64,000 nt of DNA from Lachnospiraceae bacterium (GTDB lineage: Bacteria; Bacillota; Clostridia; Lachnospirales; Lachnospiraceae), in the NCBI GenBank assembly GCA_019421365.1, contig JAHZFJ010000006.1, positions 66,751-130,750 of the forward strand, written 5' to 3'. Below the pieces are notes generated by a model. It saw only the letters and a list, made by a program, of their open reading frames with translations, was not told the origin of the DNA and searched no databases. The position numbers were made by a program, and so were the translations under genes. The number at the start of each line of letters is the position of its first letter. Within the stretch, counting starts at the first letter, position 1. Of the stretch, positions 52,832 to 61,742 are shown piece by piece.

Positions 52832-53701
52832 ATGAAAGGTATAATTCTAGCAGGTGGGTCTGGGACAAGACTATATCCCATAACAAAAGCGGTATCGAAA
52901 CAATTAACACCAGTATATGATAAGCCGATGATTTATTATCCTTTATCTATCTTGATGTTGGCTGGAATACGTGACATATTAGTCATCACAACTCCTCAGG
53001 ATAACGCAAGTTTTCGTAGTTTATTAGAGGATGGTACACAATATGGATTAAACATTGAATATGCAATTCAAGAGTCGCCAAGAGGACTTGCAGATGCATT
53101 TATTATTGGTGAAGAATTCATTGGTAATGATAGTGTAGCATTAATCTTAGGAGATAATCTATTCTATGGACAAAGTTTTACGAAAACTCTTGAAAAAGCA
53201 GCAAAGCTTAAAGAAGGCGCAACTATCTTTGGATATTTTGTACGTGATCCGAAAGCATATGGTGTAGTAGAGTTTGATGATAATGGGAAAGCGTTATCGA
53301 TTGAAGAGAAACCAGATATACCAAAATCCAATTATGCGGTACCAGGATTGTATTTCTATGATAATGAGGTAGTTAAGATTGCTAAGAATGTAAAACCATC
53401 TTTAAGAGGTGAGATTGAAATTACAACTGTTAATCAAGAATACATGAAACGTGGTAAACTCCAAGTAGAAATCATGGGACGTGGAATGGCTTGGTTAGAT
53501 ACAGGAACACATGAAGCGTTGCTAGAGGCTTCTAATTTCGTCGCATCTATCCAGAAGAGACAGGGATTATATATCGCTTGTATTGAAGAGATTGCATATA
53601 AAAAGAAATTTATTGACCGTGAACAGTTATTACAATTAGCAGGGCCTATGCTTAAAACAGAATATGGCAAGTACCTAATGGATATTGCTAACGGATTATA
53701 A
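52832..53701 (+). CDS. rfbA: glucose-1-phosphate thymidylyltransferase
   Basis: 289 residues from the ATG at 52832 with GGAGG upstream; an in-frame upstream extension to 52667 is leader sequence. [85 protein letters not shown] and [18 protein letters not shown] identify RmlA. It makes dTDP-glucose, the first step to dTDP-L-rhamnose. It is separated from rfbBDC by five kilobases and in the opposite direction. A TATAAT box occurs at about 52765 in the leader. Confidence 0.95.
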   Translation: MKGIILAGGSGTRLYPITKAVSKQLTPVYDKPMIYYPLSILMLAGIRDILVITTPQDNASFRSLLEDGTQYGLNIEYAIQESPRGLADAFIIGEEFIGNDSVALILGDNLFYGQSFTKTLEKAAKLKEGATIFGYFVRDPKAYGVVEFDDNGKALSIEEKPDIPKSNYAVPGLYFYDNEVVKIAKNVKPSLRGEIEITTVNQEYMKRGKLQVEIMGRGMAWLDTGTHEALLEASNFVASIQKRQGLYIACIEEIAYKKKFIDREQLLQLAGPMLKTEYGKYLMDIANGL

Positions 53702-53752
53702 ACCATAGAAAAGAGACAATCTTCAAGATTGTCTCTTTTCTATGGTTTGACT
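53701..53752 (+). terminator. terminator after rfbA
   Basis: A perfect 23-bp palindrome (53701-53723 with 53725-53747) around a single C, starting in the stop codon. Because it is symmetrical it may work in both directions. Confidence 0.85.
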
Positions 53753-53792
53753 TCTAATCTTCGAGGGTTGCTTGTGTATCGTCAACTTGCTA

Positions 53793-54072
53793 GACAAAAC
53801 TTTTGATAACGTAGAGTTGCTTCTCTGCTGGCGTATTATGACAACAAAACGATAGCGTAACATCTATAGTACTTTTTAGAGTGTACTCGATAGCAGAGGA
53901 AGGAGAGGCACGGACGCCGAGCCAGCCTGAACTGAGGCAGGAGGCCGAATTGAAGGCGGTTCCGTAGTATTTCGATACATATCCGTACACACTTAAAAGT
54001 ACTTAGGTGTGCAGTGTGTTTTGTGTTATAGTACGCTAGCAGAGAAGCTGTGGCTATGTATAAGAGTTTTGT
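53793..54072 (-). repeat. 280-bp palindromic element, copy B (reverse orientation)
   Basis: It matches copies A (1101-1382) and C (58247-58524) in reverse complement. Ends are acaaaactt at the left and aagagttttgt at 54062-54072. The interior shows the same GCTTCTCTGCT and GTACTAT/AGTACTT arms and a GC-rich centre (about 53895-53950). With copy C it brackets the nucleotidase gene in inverted orientation. Apart from a weak TTGACT at about 54131, nothing else is seen in 53752-54220. Confidence 0.8.
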
Positions 54073-54220
54073 TCAAAAATTAATAATACACAAGCGCATA
54101 TATTAAGCTTTTATTAAATATTCCAAATTGACTTATGTTTGCCAAAGAATCCATTTATTATGTATATGAATATTGGGTACGAGTGTAACGAAATAGAGTT
54201 TTTTAGAAAAGAGGTAAAAT

Positions 54221-57200
54221 ATGAATGCTACTGGGAGGACAATGATGAAAGACAGAAAGAAAAGTAAAAAACAACGCAACATAAGTAGAATTACCTGTCG
54301 CCTTATTGTATTATCTTTGATTGCATGTCTATTCGCCTTCAGGGGTGATAAGGATACAATCAATGCAGCAGAGGGCGATACAGCAGATTTGCGGTTTATA
54401 TTTACGACTGATATACATGGTCAGTTGAACAACATGGATTACGAAACGGGTAAAGCGTATACAGCTGGAGGATTGACGAAAGCGTATACATTAATTAAGA
54501 ATGCGAGAAAAGAAGTAAGTAGCTCTAATTATCTGACATTTGATATTGGTGATAGTCTATACGATTATTCAACGGAGTATATCTTCTCTGAAGATCAAAA
54601 AGCAGTACAGCCAATTTATCAAGCGATGAAGAAGATTGGTTATGATGCGATTACATTAGGTAATCATGATTTTGACTATGGTTATGAGTACATTCTAAAT
54701 CAAATTAAGAATTCTGGTTTAAGCGACGTAACAGTTGTATCAAATGTATATGATTCGAAAACAAGTGAGCCAGTATGGAATGAGAATTTAATTATTACGA
54801 GAAATGTTAAAACGGATTCTGGAAAGACTGCAACTGTTAAGGTGGGGGTAATAGGAGAAACAATTCCTAAACTATCAACGAAGACAGAAAGTTATCTAGG
54901 TGTTTTGAAAACAGAAGATATCGTTGAAAGCGTTAAGAAACAAACAGATATATTGAAAGCAAAGGGTGCAGATATAATCGTAGTACTTGCCCATTCAGGA
55001 TTTGGTAGTGAAGATGCAGACCTTAATTTCAAGAATGTGTCCTATGCAATTACAGAGATACCTGATGTTGATGTAGTTTTATGTGGACATGAACATAGAA
55101 TTTTCCCTAACGAAGATAAGACAACAACACATTATCAGTTACCTGGTGTTGATAAAGATACAAGTTTAGTAAATGATAAGGTTTTAGTTATGGCAAACGA
55201 TCGTGGTAAGAGCATTGGTATTGCTGACTTAAAACTTAATATATCAAGTAGTGGTAAGGTTACAGTTGCAAGTGGTAAAGGTGAAGTACGCCAAGTTTCA
55301 AAGTATAATCCATCACCGGACAATTCACTTAATAGTTTCTATGGAGAATGGGAGAGTAAATTACTTGACTATACCAAGAAGGAAATTGCGGTACTTGATA
55401 GTGATACCAAATTAACAAGCTATTTTGGTTATATCCAGGATAATTCCTCTATACAGTTAGTGAACGATGCAAAGCTAAGTTATGCTCACAAATACCTTAA
55501 TACAGTTAAACCAGAGTATAAAGATTATCCAGTAATCGCAGCATCACAGTATTATAAGTATGGAGCTAACTCTGTTGATGATTATGCCAATATTACAGGT
55601 GGGGTAACGGAATCAGAGCTAGCCCAGATACAAGTCTATAATGGATATGCTGCGATATATAAGATTACAGGAAAGCAATTACGTGAGTGGTTAGAATGGA
55701 TTGCAAGTGCATATGAAACCATCTACCAAGAGGATATATCAAGCGACGCTACCATGGCGGGACTTGTACAGTCAGGAGTAGGAAAGCAGTTAATTTCCGA
55801 TGAATGGCAGAATAGTTGGGGCAATTTCCGTGTCTTCGACGGTATTGAATATACCATTAGCCCGGTTAACAAACCTAGATATGATTTAAATGGTAACAAG
55901 ATTAATAATACCAACCGTATTACCAAATTAATGTATAACGGACAGAATGTAACGGATTCGATGGAACTCATTCTTGTAACAGATATTATAACAAAACCTA
56001 CAGAAGCAACAGCCAATATAGATAATCAAAAAGTCTATGGTGGTTATAACAGAGTACAGGTAATTGTTAGCGACTATCTAGCGGAACTTGCAAAGATGGG
56101 GAAGGTTAGTTATACAGCAGATAATAATTGGAATGTTCTTGTACCAGGTGGATATACCTTCTTAATTAAGAGCCCTGTAACATCAGAGACCCTTGCAAAG
56201 AATACAAAATGGTACAGTAAAACGGCTACATCATTAGGTGGTATAGCGTATATGCAAGGATATGGTAGTGTATTAAGTACAATTAATTCATCACCTTCTA
56301 TTATTCTTACTTCAACGAATACAGCGACAACGAATAAATCAGTTAAGATTCTAGTCGATGCCTATGCAGGGCAAGGAATACAGCAACTTAGATTTGTTTA
56401 TGGAGATTATGATGTAGATAGTTCTGTATGGGATTCTGCAACAAGTGTTGTAAATGGAGGATTCACAGTATCAGCCAATGGAATCTATAGTGTATATGCT
56501 AAAGATATGAAAGGAAATGCTGTAGTTCGTAAGATTAAGGTAACGAATATTAGTGACACGGATCTTGAAGCACCAAAGGTAAATACGTATACAAACAGAA
56601 AAACTAAGATTACCGGTACTGCTGAACCAGGAGCAATTATTTATTTCGTAGCAAGTACAGGTTTATACAAGCATGTAGTAGATGCAGATGGTAACTTCTC
56701 ATACGCTTTACCAAGTCAGCCATCAGGTACAACGGTGCAAGTATATGTGGAAGATGCCAGTGGACGTACAAGTAAGCGAACGACAGTTAAAGTAAAACGT
56801 ACCGGGCCAAATGCTAGTACATTAGATGATGTTAAGAATACCAAAGCAGGAATCTCTGGTAATACCAATGATAGTGATGCTACATTAGTAGCTATTGTAG
56901 ATGATACCGTTTATGTTGCTAAGAATGGTGGTAAGGCAAGATATCAAGCAAGTGAAATCTATAAAGATAGCTTAACTATTAAAGAAGTTACACAAACAAT
57001 CGATTCTGATCTTAACTTTAAACTAAGTACGCCATTATTGAAACCAGGTGTTAAAGTTAAGGTATATTCTATTGACCATCTAGGCAGAGCAAGTCGTGTT
57101 AATAATGTAACTGTAAAGTCGGCGGGGCCTAATGCACCTTCCATCTATGAAGTTATGGATATTGAACGAACAGTTTCTGGTAGAGTAACATCAGCAGAAT

Positions 57201-58213
57201 CAGGATCTGAGTTCACAGTATATGTAACAGTTGGTGATAAAACATATTCAGCTGATGCAGATGAGAAAGGCTATTATAGTGTTCCAGTAGGTAAATTAAC
57301 AGCTGGTGAGAAGATTAGTGTCTATGCAACCGATGTTGTTAACAGTAAGACGAGAAAGAGTTATACATCTTCGAAAACAGTAGGAAGTGTAGCTAGTTAT
57401 ATAACTACTGGAGTAGATTCTTTCTTCTTAGATAGTATTACGAATAAGATGACTTCTTTCTCAATATATCAAGCTGCTGGAGAAGAAGTATTTGTCTCAA
57501 TTAATAAGACTGTATATGAAGGGGTAACCAACGATGACGGTGAGTTTACAATTGATTTAGACAAGAAACTTTCAGCAGGAACTAAGATTTATGCATACAC
57601 AAGATTTACAAATGGTGTCGTATATGAAGTAGAAGAGCTTACCGTTCTAGCGGATGTTCCATTAGTACCATTTACAACAAACAAGAGTATAACAACGAAT
57701 ACTAAGACAATTAAGATGGTTACAGATGAAAAATGTACCGTTGTTATGACCATAGGAGATAAGAAATATACGAAGACAGATGGCACATATGACAGCACTT
57801 TAGATGGCTATGTATATTCCTTCTCAATTCCTAGAACGAATTCTACTGAGACAATCAAAGTATATGCTAAGAATAAGGTAGGAGCTAGTAAATCTGTGAA
57901 ACTTTCAATCGAGGAGACTGCACCAAATGCACCAAAAGTGGATAAAGTGAAGTCAACAGATGAAGAAATCACAGGAACAATCCATCTTATTGCACCAGAT
58001 ACTTTAGATGAATATTCAGAGGTTACAGCGGATAATACTAAGACGGTTGTATACGCTAAGATCGGTAATAAGAAATACAAAGGTGAAGTAAATGATGGCG
58101 GTGAATTCGTAATTAAGATTCCTAAACAAAAAGTTGGAACTGTTATTAAAGTATGGGGAACTAATAAAGCTGGTGGAGATGGACCAGAAAAAGAAATTAA
58201 AGTAGTGAAATAA
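54221..58213 (+). CDS. large secreted 5'-nucleotidase-like protein with Ig-like repeats
   Basis: 1330 residues. A basic N-terminus and hydrophobic segment (about 27-41) form a signal or anchor. Residues about 55-350 are a metallophosphoesterase domain: TTDIHGQ (Asp64, His66), DIGDSLYDY, LGNHDFDYGYEY, LAHSGFG and LCGHEHRIFP hold the two-metal ligands. About 380-690 is the 5'-nucleotidase C-terminal domain (YAAIYKITGKQLREWLEWI). The last 600 residues are at least five Ig-like repeats of the kind seen in adhesive and wall proteins (ITGTAEPGAIIYFVA..., ISGNTNDSDATLVAI..., VSGRVTSAESGSEFTVYV...). It would cleave nucleotides or 2',3'-cyclic nucleotides outside the cell. No LPXTG or SLH motif, so anchoring is unclear. 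It sits between inverted copies of the 280-bp element. Confidence 0.85.
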   Translation: MNATGRTMMKDRKKSKKQRNISRITCRLIVLSLIACLFAFRGDKDTINAAEGDTADLRFIFTTDIHGQLNNMDYETGKAYTAGGLTKAYTLIKNARKEVSSSNYLTFDIGDSLYDYSTEYIFSEDQKAVQPIYQAMKKIGYDAITLGNHDFDYGYEYILNQIKNSGLSDVTVVSNVYDSKTSEPVWNENLIITRNVKTDSGKTATVKVGVIGETIPKLSTKTESYLGVLKTEDIVESVKKQTDILKAKGADIIVVLAHSGFGSEDADLNFKNVSYAITEIPDVDVVLCGHEHRIFPNEDKTTTHYQLPGVDKDTSLVNDKVLVMANDRGKSIGIADLKLNISSSGKVTVASGKGEVRQVSKYNPSPDNSLNSFYGEWESKLLDYTKKEIAVLDSDTKLTSYFGYIQDNSSIQLVNDAKLSYAHKYLNTVKPEYKDYPVIAASQYYKYGANSVDDYANITGGVTESELAQIQVYNGYAAIYKITGKQLREWLEWIASAYETIYQEDISSDATMAGLVQSGVGKQLISDEWQNSWGNFRVFDGIEYTISPVNKPRYDLNGNKINNTNRITKLMYNGQNVTDSMELILVTDIITKPTEATANIDNQKVYGGYNRVQVIVSDYLAELAKMGKVSYTADNNWNVLVPGGYTFLIKSPVTSETLAKNTKWYSKTATSLGGIAYMQGYGSVLSTINSSPSIILTSTNTATTNKSVKILVDAYAGQGIQQLRFVYGDYDVDSSVWDSATSVVNGGFTVSANGIYSVYAKDMKGNAVVRKIKVTNISDTDLEAPKVNTYTNRKTKITGTAEPGAIIYFVASTGLYKHVVDADGNFSYALPSQPSGTTVQVYVEDASGRTSKRTTVKVKRTGPNASTLDDVKNTKAGISGNTNDSDATLVAIVDDTVYVAKNGGKARYQASEIYKDSLTIKEVTQTIDSDLNFKLSTPLLKPGVKVKVYSIDHLGRASRVNNVTVKSAGPNAPSIYEVMDIERTVSGRVTSAESGSEFTVYVTVGDKTYSADADEKGYYSVPVGKLTAGEKISVYATDVVNSKTRKSYTSSKTVGSVASYITTGVDSFFLDSITNKMTSFSIYQAAGEEVFVSINKTVYEGVTNDDGEFTIDLDKKLSAGTKIYAYTRFTNGVVYEVEELTVLADVPLVPFTTNKSITTNTKTIKMVTDEKCTVVMTIGDKKYTKTDGTYDSTLDGYVYSFSIPRTNSTETIKVYAKNKVGASKSVKLSIEETAPNAPKVDKVKSTDEEITGTIHLIAPDTLDEYSEVTADNTKTVVYAKIGNKKYKGEVNDGGEFVIKIPKQKVGTVIKVWGTNKAGGDGPEKEIKVVK

Positions 58214-58246
58214 CCTTTAGAAGTCCTTGTGCAGTAAATTTTAGAT

Positions 58247-58524
58247 GCAAAACTCTTATACATTTTAAGGCTTCTTCGCTAACGTACTATAACACAAAAC
58301 ACGCTTCACACCTAAGTACTTCTAAGTGTGTACGCACAGTTATCAAAACTTTATGGAACCGCCTTCGATTCGGCATCCTGCCTCAGCTTCGGCTGGCTCG
58401 GCATCCATGCCTTACCTTCCTAGGTTATCTAGTACACACTAAGAAGTACTATAAGTGTTTTGCTATCGTTTTTTTGTCATAGTACGTCAGCGGAGAAGCA
58501 ATTCTACGAGATTAAGAGTTTTGC
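58247..58524 (+). repeat. 280-bp palindromic element, copy C
   Basis: The ends are perfect 12-base inverted repeats (gcaaaactctta at 58247-58258; taagagttttgc at 58513-58524). Moving inward, three further pairs of arms match: GCTTCTtCGCTaACGTACTAT with its partner near 58477-58500, the acctaagtacttctaagtgt arm with its partner at about 58433-58458, and a GC-rich central hairpin (about 58356-58422) with a TTCG loop. The whole element can fold on itself. It is the best-preserved copy. Confidence 0.85.
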
Positions 58525-58649
58525 TTACCTACGTTGATGATGCACAAGACATGTTAGTTATTGAGTCAAAATATATTCAAGTGTATTCATTTTCAACTTG
58601 TTTAATACTTTTTGATAGTTGAATCAAATTTATAAAGTAAAATAATAAG

Positions 58650-58718
58650 ACTGCCAAGACGCTTGTCTGCATATATTGAAAAGATGATGTATATGAAGAG
58701 AGGACTTGGCAGTTTTTT
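58650..58718 (+). terminator. strong terminator with no gene upstream
   Basis: actgccaag (58650-58658) pairs with cttggcagt (58705-58713), with further pairing (tgcatata/tgtatat) inside, followed by six T. The nearest upstream feature is repeat copy C, so this may end a short RNA transcribed from it or from the 58525-58650 stretch. No open frame is seen in 58525-58960. Confidence 0.7.
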
Positions 58719-58869
58719 GTACGATAAAGTAGATGAGAGGATTCAACGGATACCAAAGCGAACACATTCTATGAGCGAGTTTTTCGTTGAATATAGCAGT
58801 TAGCTACTCCTCGAAATCTCCAAGTGCGAAGTTTGAATATAAAAAATTATAAAATTTGGTAAAAACATA

Positions 58870-58898
58870 TTGACATTGTAGGAAAATAGGAGTATAAA
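58870..58898 (+). promoter_or_regulatory. promoter of cysK
   Basis: TTGACA (58870-58875), 17 bp, TATAAA (58893-58898), 60 bases before the ATG. No S-box or T-box leader is visible in that short leader. Confidence 0.75.
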
Positions 58899-58960
58899 TA
58901 ACTTATAAAACATATTAACTTACTAGGAATTATATAATTAAAAGAAAAGGGGAATGTATT

Positions 58961-59896
58961 ATGGCGAAGATAGCAAAAAAATTAACTGAATTAATTGGGA
59001 ACACACCTTTATTAGAATTATCAAATTATGAAGAAAATAATAAGTTAGAAGCAAAGATAATTGCAAAGATTGAATATTTCAATCCACTTGGTAGTGTTAA
59101 GGATCGTATCGCAAATGCTATGATCGAAGAGGGGATTAAACAAGGAAAGATTAATGCAGACACAGTAATCATTGAGCCAACAAGTGGTAACACAGGTATT
59201 GGTCTTGCATTCGTAGCAGCATCAAAAGGATTACGTTTAATCCTTACAATGCCAGATACAATGAGTATTGAACGTAGAAGAATTGTAGCTGCATTAGGAG
59301 CTGAAGTTGTATTAACCCCTGGAGCAGAAGGTATGAAGGGTGCTATTGCGAAAGCGAATGAATTAGTTAAAGAATATGGTAATGCTATTATTCCACAACA
59401 GTTTGAGAACATAGCAAATCCAGAAACCCATAGAAAAACAACTGTAGAAGAAATCTGGAGAGATACAGATGGTAACGTAGATATCTTCGTAGCTGGTGTA
59501 GGTACAGGTGGTACTGTAACTGGTGTTGGTGAAGTATTAAAACAAAAAAATCCTAACGTTAAGATCGTTGCGGTTGAACCAGCTGCTTCCCCAGTGTTAA
59601 GTGGTGGAAAACCTGGTCCTCATAAGATCCAAGGTATTGGTGCTGGATTTGTTCCAGGAGTTATGAATCTTGATATTGTTGATGAGATTATCAAAGTTGA
59701 AAACGAAGATGCTTTTGCTGCTTCTAGAGCAGTAGCGAAAGAAGAAGGTTTATTAGTTGGTATATCATCAGGTGCAGCAATCCATGCGGCAACTGAATTA
59801 GCAAAACGTCCAGAAAACAAAGGTAAGAACATCGTAGTATTATTACCAGATACTGGTGAAAGATATCTATCAACTCCTTTATTTGAAGAAGTTTAA
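58961..59896 (+). CDS. cysK: cysteine synthase A
   Basis: 311 residues. [35 protein letters not shown] with PLP Lys47, [55 protein letters not shown], and [12 protein letters not shown] are signatures of O-acetylserine sulfhydrylase. It makes cysteine from O-acetylserine and sulfide. AAGGGG site, own promoter and terminator. Confidence 0.95.
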   Translation: MAKIAKKLTELIGNTPLLELSNYEENNKLEAKIIAKIEYFNPLGSVKDRIANAMIEEGIKQGKINADTVIIEPTSGNTGIGLAFVAASKGLRLILTMPDTMSIERRRIVAALGAEVVLTPGAEGMKGAIAKANELVKEYGNAIIPQQFENIANPETHRKTTVEEIWRDTDGNVDIFVAGVGTGGTVTGVGEVLKQKNPNVKIVAVEPAASPVLSGGKPGPHKIQGIGAGFVPGVMNLDIVDEIIKVENEDAFAASRAVAKEEGLLVGISSGAAIHAATELAKRPENKGKNIVVLLPDTGERYLSTPLFEEV

Positions 59897-59904
59897 GACA
59901 AAAC

Positions 59905-59940
59905 AAAGCTTCTGCGGTATACTAGCAGAAGCTTTATTTA
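59905..59940 (+). terminator. terminator after cysK
   Basis: A perfect 11-bp stem (59905-59915 with 59925-59935), nine-base loop, T-rich tail. Confidence 0.85.
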
Positions 59941-59988
59941 TGCAAACAGAAATTATGGTAATAGAAAATTGGTATTAATGAAATATAG

Positions 59989-60039
59989 ATAACCTCAAAT
60001 AAGCTGCCACACAAAGTGCGACAGCTTATTTGAGGTTAT
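59989..60039. terminator. hairpin at the end of the small Ig-like gene
   Basis: An 18-bp perfect stem (59989-60006 with 60022-60039) lies 12 bases beyond the stop of the minus-strand gene at 60051. The T run is poor, but position suggests that it terminates that gene. Confidence 0.6.
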
Positions 60040-60050
60040 GTTAAAAATAC

Positions 60051-60704
60051 TTATTTTTCAGAGCTTTCGATAACTGTTACTGTACAGCTAACAGAGGAAC
60101 CATTATCTAAAGTTGCTTTAATAGTAGTACTACCAACTTCTTTAGCAGTAATTTTTCCAGTTGAGCTGATTACAGCTACATTGACATCACTACTTGAGAA
60201 CTTTGGAATTTCAACCGTTGTATTAGGCTTGATAACAAGAAGATTCTCGAGGAACGGATATCTTTTACCAACAGCAAGAGATAACTCAGATTTAGCTAAG
60301 ACAATACTTGCGGCAGGTGGTCCGACCGTGATTTCACATTCTAATGTCTTGATCGTCTTAGATTTTTCTTTGACAGTAGCAGTAATTATAACAGTTCCGT
60401 TTACATCATTTGCAGTAATTACGCCATCTTTATCAACAGTTGCAATTGCTGTATCACCAGACTTAAAAGAAACAGTCTGATTGTTCTCTAAATTATACAC
60501 TTTTAAGGTATAAGTTGAATTCGTTACTAAGGTTTTGCTTTTAACATTTAATTTTGCATTACAAGACTCTTCATCTGAAGGATTCGTAGTTTGACTTGCT
60601 TTCGCTGTAGTAGAGAAATTATTAATTGGAATAGGTACCGTACTTACTACTAAGCTTGCAAGGCCAATTGCAAATAACCGTTTTTTAAAGTTCTTAACGT
60701 TCAT
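60051..60704 (-). CDS. small exported Ig-like (Big_2-type) protein
   Basis: 217 residues from the ATG at 60704, preceded by AGGAG at 7 bases. An upstream in-frame ATG at 60737 is poorer. A signal peptide (MNVKNFKKRLFAIGLASLVVSTVPIP) is followed by two Ig-like modules (about 45-125 and 130-217): NSTYTLKVYNLENNQTVSFKSGDTAIATVDKDGVITANDVNGTVIITATV, and KRYPFLENLLVIKPNTTVEIPKFSSSDVNVAVISSTGKITAKEVGSTTIKATL. These are typical Big_2 patterns. Secreted or wall-associated; role unknown. No close similarity to the two large surface proteins beyond the domain type. Confidence 0.75.
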   Translation of the reverse strand: MNVKNFKKRLFAIGLASLVVSTVPIPINNFSTTAKASQTTNPSDEESCNAKLNVKSKTLVTNSTYTLKVYNLENNQTVSFKSGDTAIATVDKDGVITANDVNGTVIITATVKEKSKTIKTLECEITVGPPAASIVLAKSELSLAVGKRYPFLENLLVIKPNTTVEIPKFSSSDVNVAVISSTGKITAKEVGSTTIKATLDNGSSVSCTVTVIESSEK

Positions 60705-60960
60705 ACATAAACTCCTATCTGCATTCATTTCATGCAATCAGTATTAACATTAACCTATTATTTTATTATTATATTCACATCTCGAGATAAGTATATAATG
60801 AGTCTTTGTCAGAAAGATGTCAAGATTGTAATAATTTCATGTTTTAGTAGAGTATCCAAGGGCTTACAATAATTAGAAATTAAATTAACGTCTATATGTA
60901 AAACTAGCATTCAAAGGTAATTTCGTAAGAAATTGTTAAGAATTAACCAATGGATGACAC

Positions 60961-60990
60961 TTGTATAATACATAGTCTATACGATATAAT
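60961..60990 (+). promoter_or_regulatory. promoter candidate for the two-component system
   Basis: TTGTAT (60961-60966), 18 bp, TATAAT (60985-60990), 56 bases before the ATG. The rest of 60738-61046 is AT-rich and shows no gene. Confidence 0.45.
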
Positions 60991-61046
60991 AGAATAATAG
61001 CTTTAAAATTGCTTGGGGTTAACAGTAGTGAAAGGACGGTTAGACA

Positions 61047-61742
61047 ATGCAACATATTTTAATTGCCGATGATAATAATGATATTACGGATATTCTAGCG
61101 ACATATGCGCAAAAGGAAGGTTTTGAACCAATCGTTGCCTCTGATGGAGTAGAAGCATTAGAATTATTTCAAAAATATAATCCAGTTGCGGTTTTATTAG
61201 ATGTAATGATGCCGAAGGAAGATGGTTATGAGGTATGTAGAAAGATAAGAAGCAAATCAAACACACCGGTTATACTAATTACTGCAAGGGGAGAAGATTT
61301 CGAGAAGATTATGGGACTTGATATTGGTGCTGATGATTATATCGTCAAACCATTTAGCCCAAGTGAAGTAATGGCAAGGGTTAGAGCAGTACTTCGAAGA
61401 ATGACGAATGCCACTCAACCGCAGAAATCAGAGAATACAATTACTATAAGCAATCTTGAAATCAATTTAGATGAATATACTCTCTACATAGATAGTAAGA
61501 AGATGTCATTAACTAAAAAAGAAATTGAGACAATGTGGACACTAGCAAGTAATCCGAATAAGGTATTTACTAGAGACAATCTATTAGATAGTTTATGGGG
61601 ATTTGATTATTTTGGTGATAGTCGTACAGTTGATTCACATATTAAGAGATTGCGCGCAAAACTAGATAAAGTAGAACACACAGATTGGACGATTAAGACA
61701 ATTTGGGGTGTCGGATATAAATTCGAAATCGAGGAAGAATAA
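61047..61742 (+). CDS. OmpR/PhoB-family response regulator
   Basis: 231 residues. Receiver domain 1-120: acidic pocket Asp8-Asp9, phosphorylation site Asp52 (VLLDVMMPKEDG), Thr79 and Lys101 (IVKPFSP). Winged-helix DNA-binding domain about 130-230 (LTKKEIETMWTLASNPNKVFTRDNLLDSLWG...SRTVDSHIKRLRAKL...TIWGVGYKF). It is phosphorylated by the kinase encoded next, with which it overlaps by one base (taATG). Target genes are not apparent; the adjacent small Ig-like gene is divergent and might be one. Confidence 0.95.
   Translation: MQHILIADDNNDITDILATYAQKEGFEPIVASDGVEALELFQKYNPVAVLLDVMMPKEDGYEVCRKIRSKSNTPVILITARGEDFEKIMGLDIGADDYIVKPFSPSEVMARVRAVLRRMTNATQPQKSENTITISNLEINLDEYTLYIDSKKMSLTKKEIETMWTLASNPNKVFTRDNLLDSLWGFDYFGDSRTVDSHIKRLRAKLDKVEHTDWTIKTIWGVGYKFEIEEE

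Noticed and set aside
57808..58263. 151-residue minus-strand frame
   Set aside because: Antisense to the nucleotidase Ig-like repeats and extends into the repeat element; composition is what the reverse of Thr/Lys-rich codons gives.
59026..59412. 128-residue minus-strand frame
   Set aside because: Antisense to cysK, no ribosome binding site.
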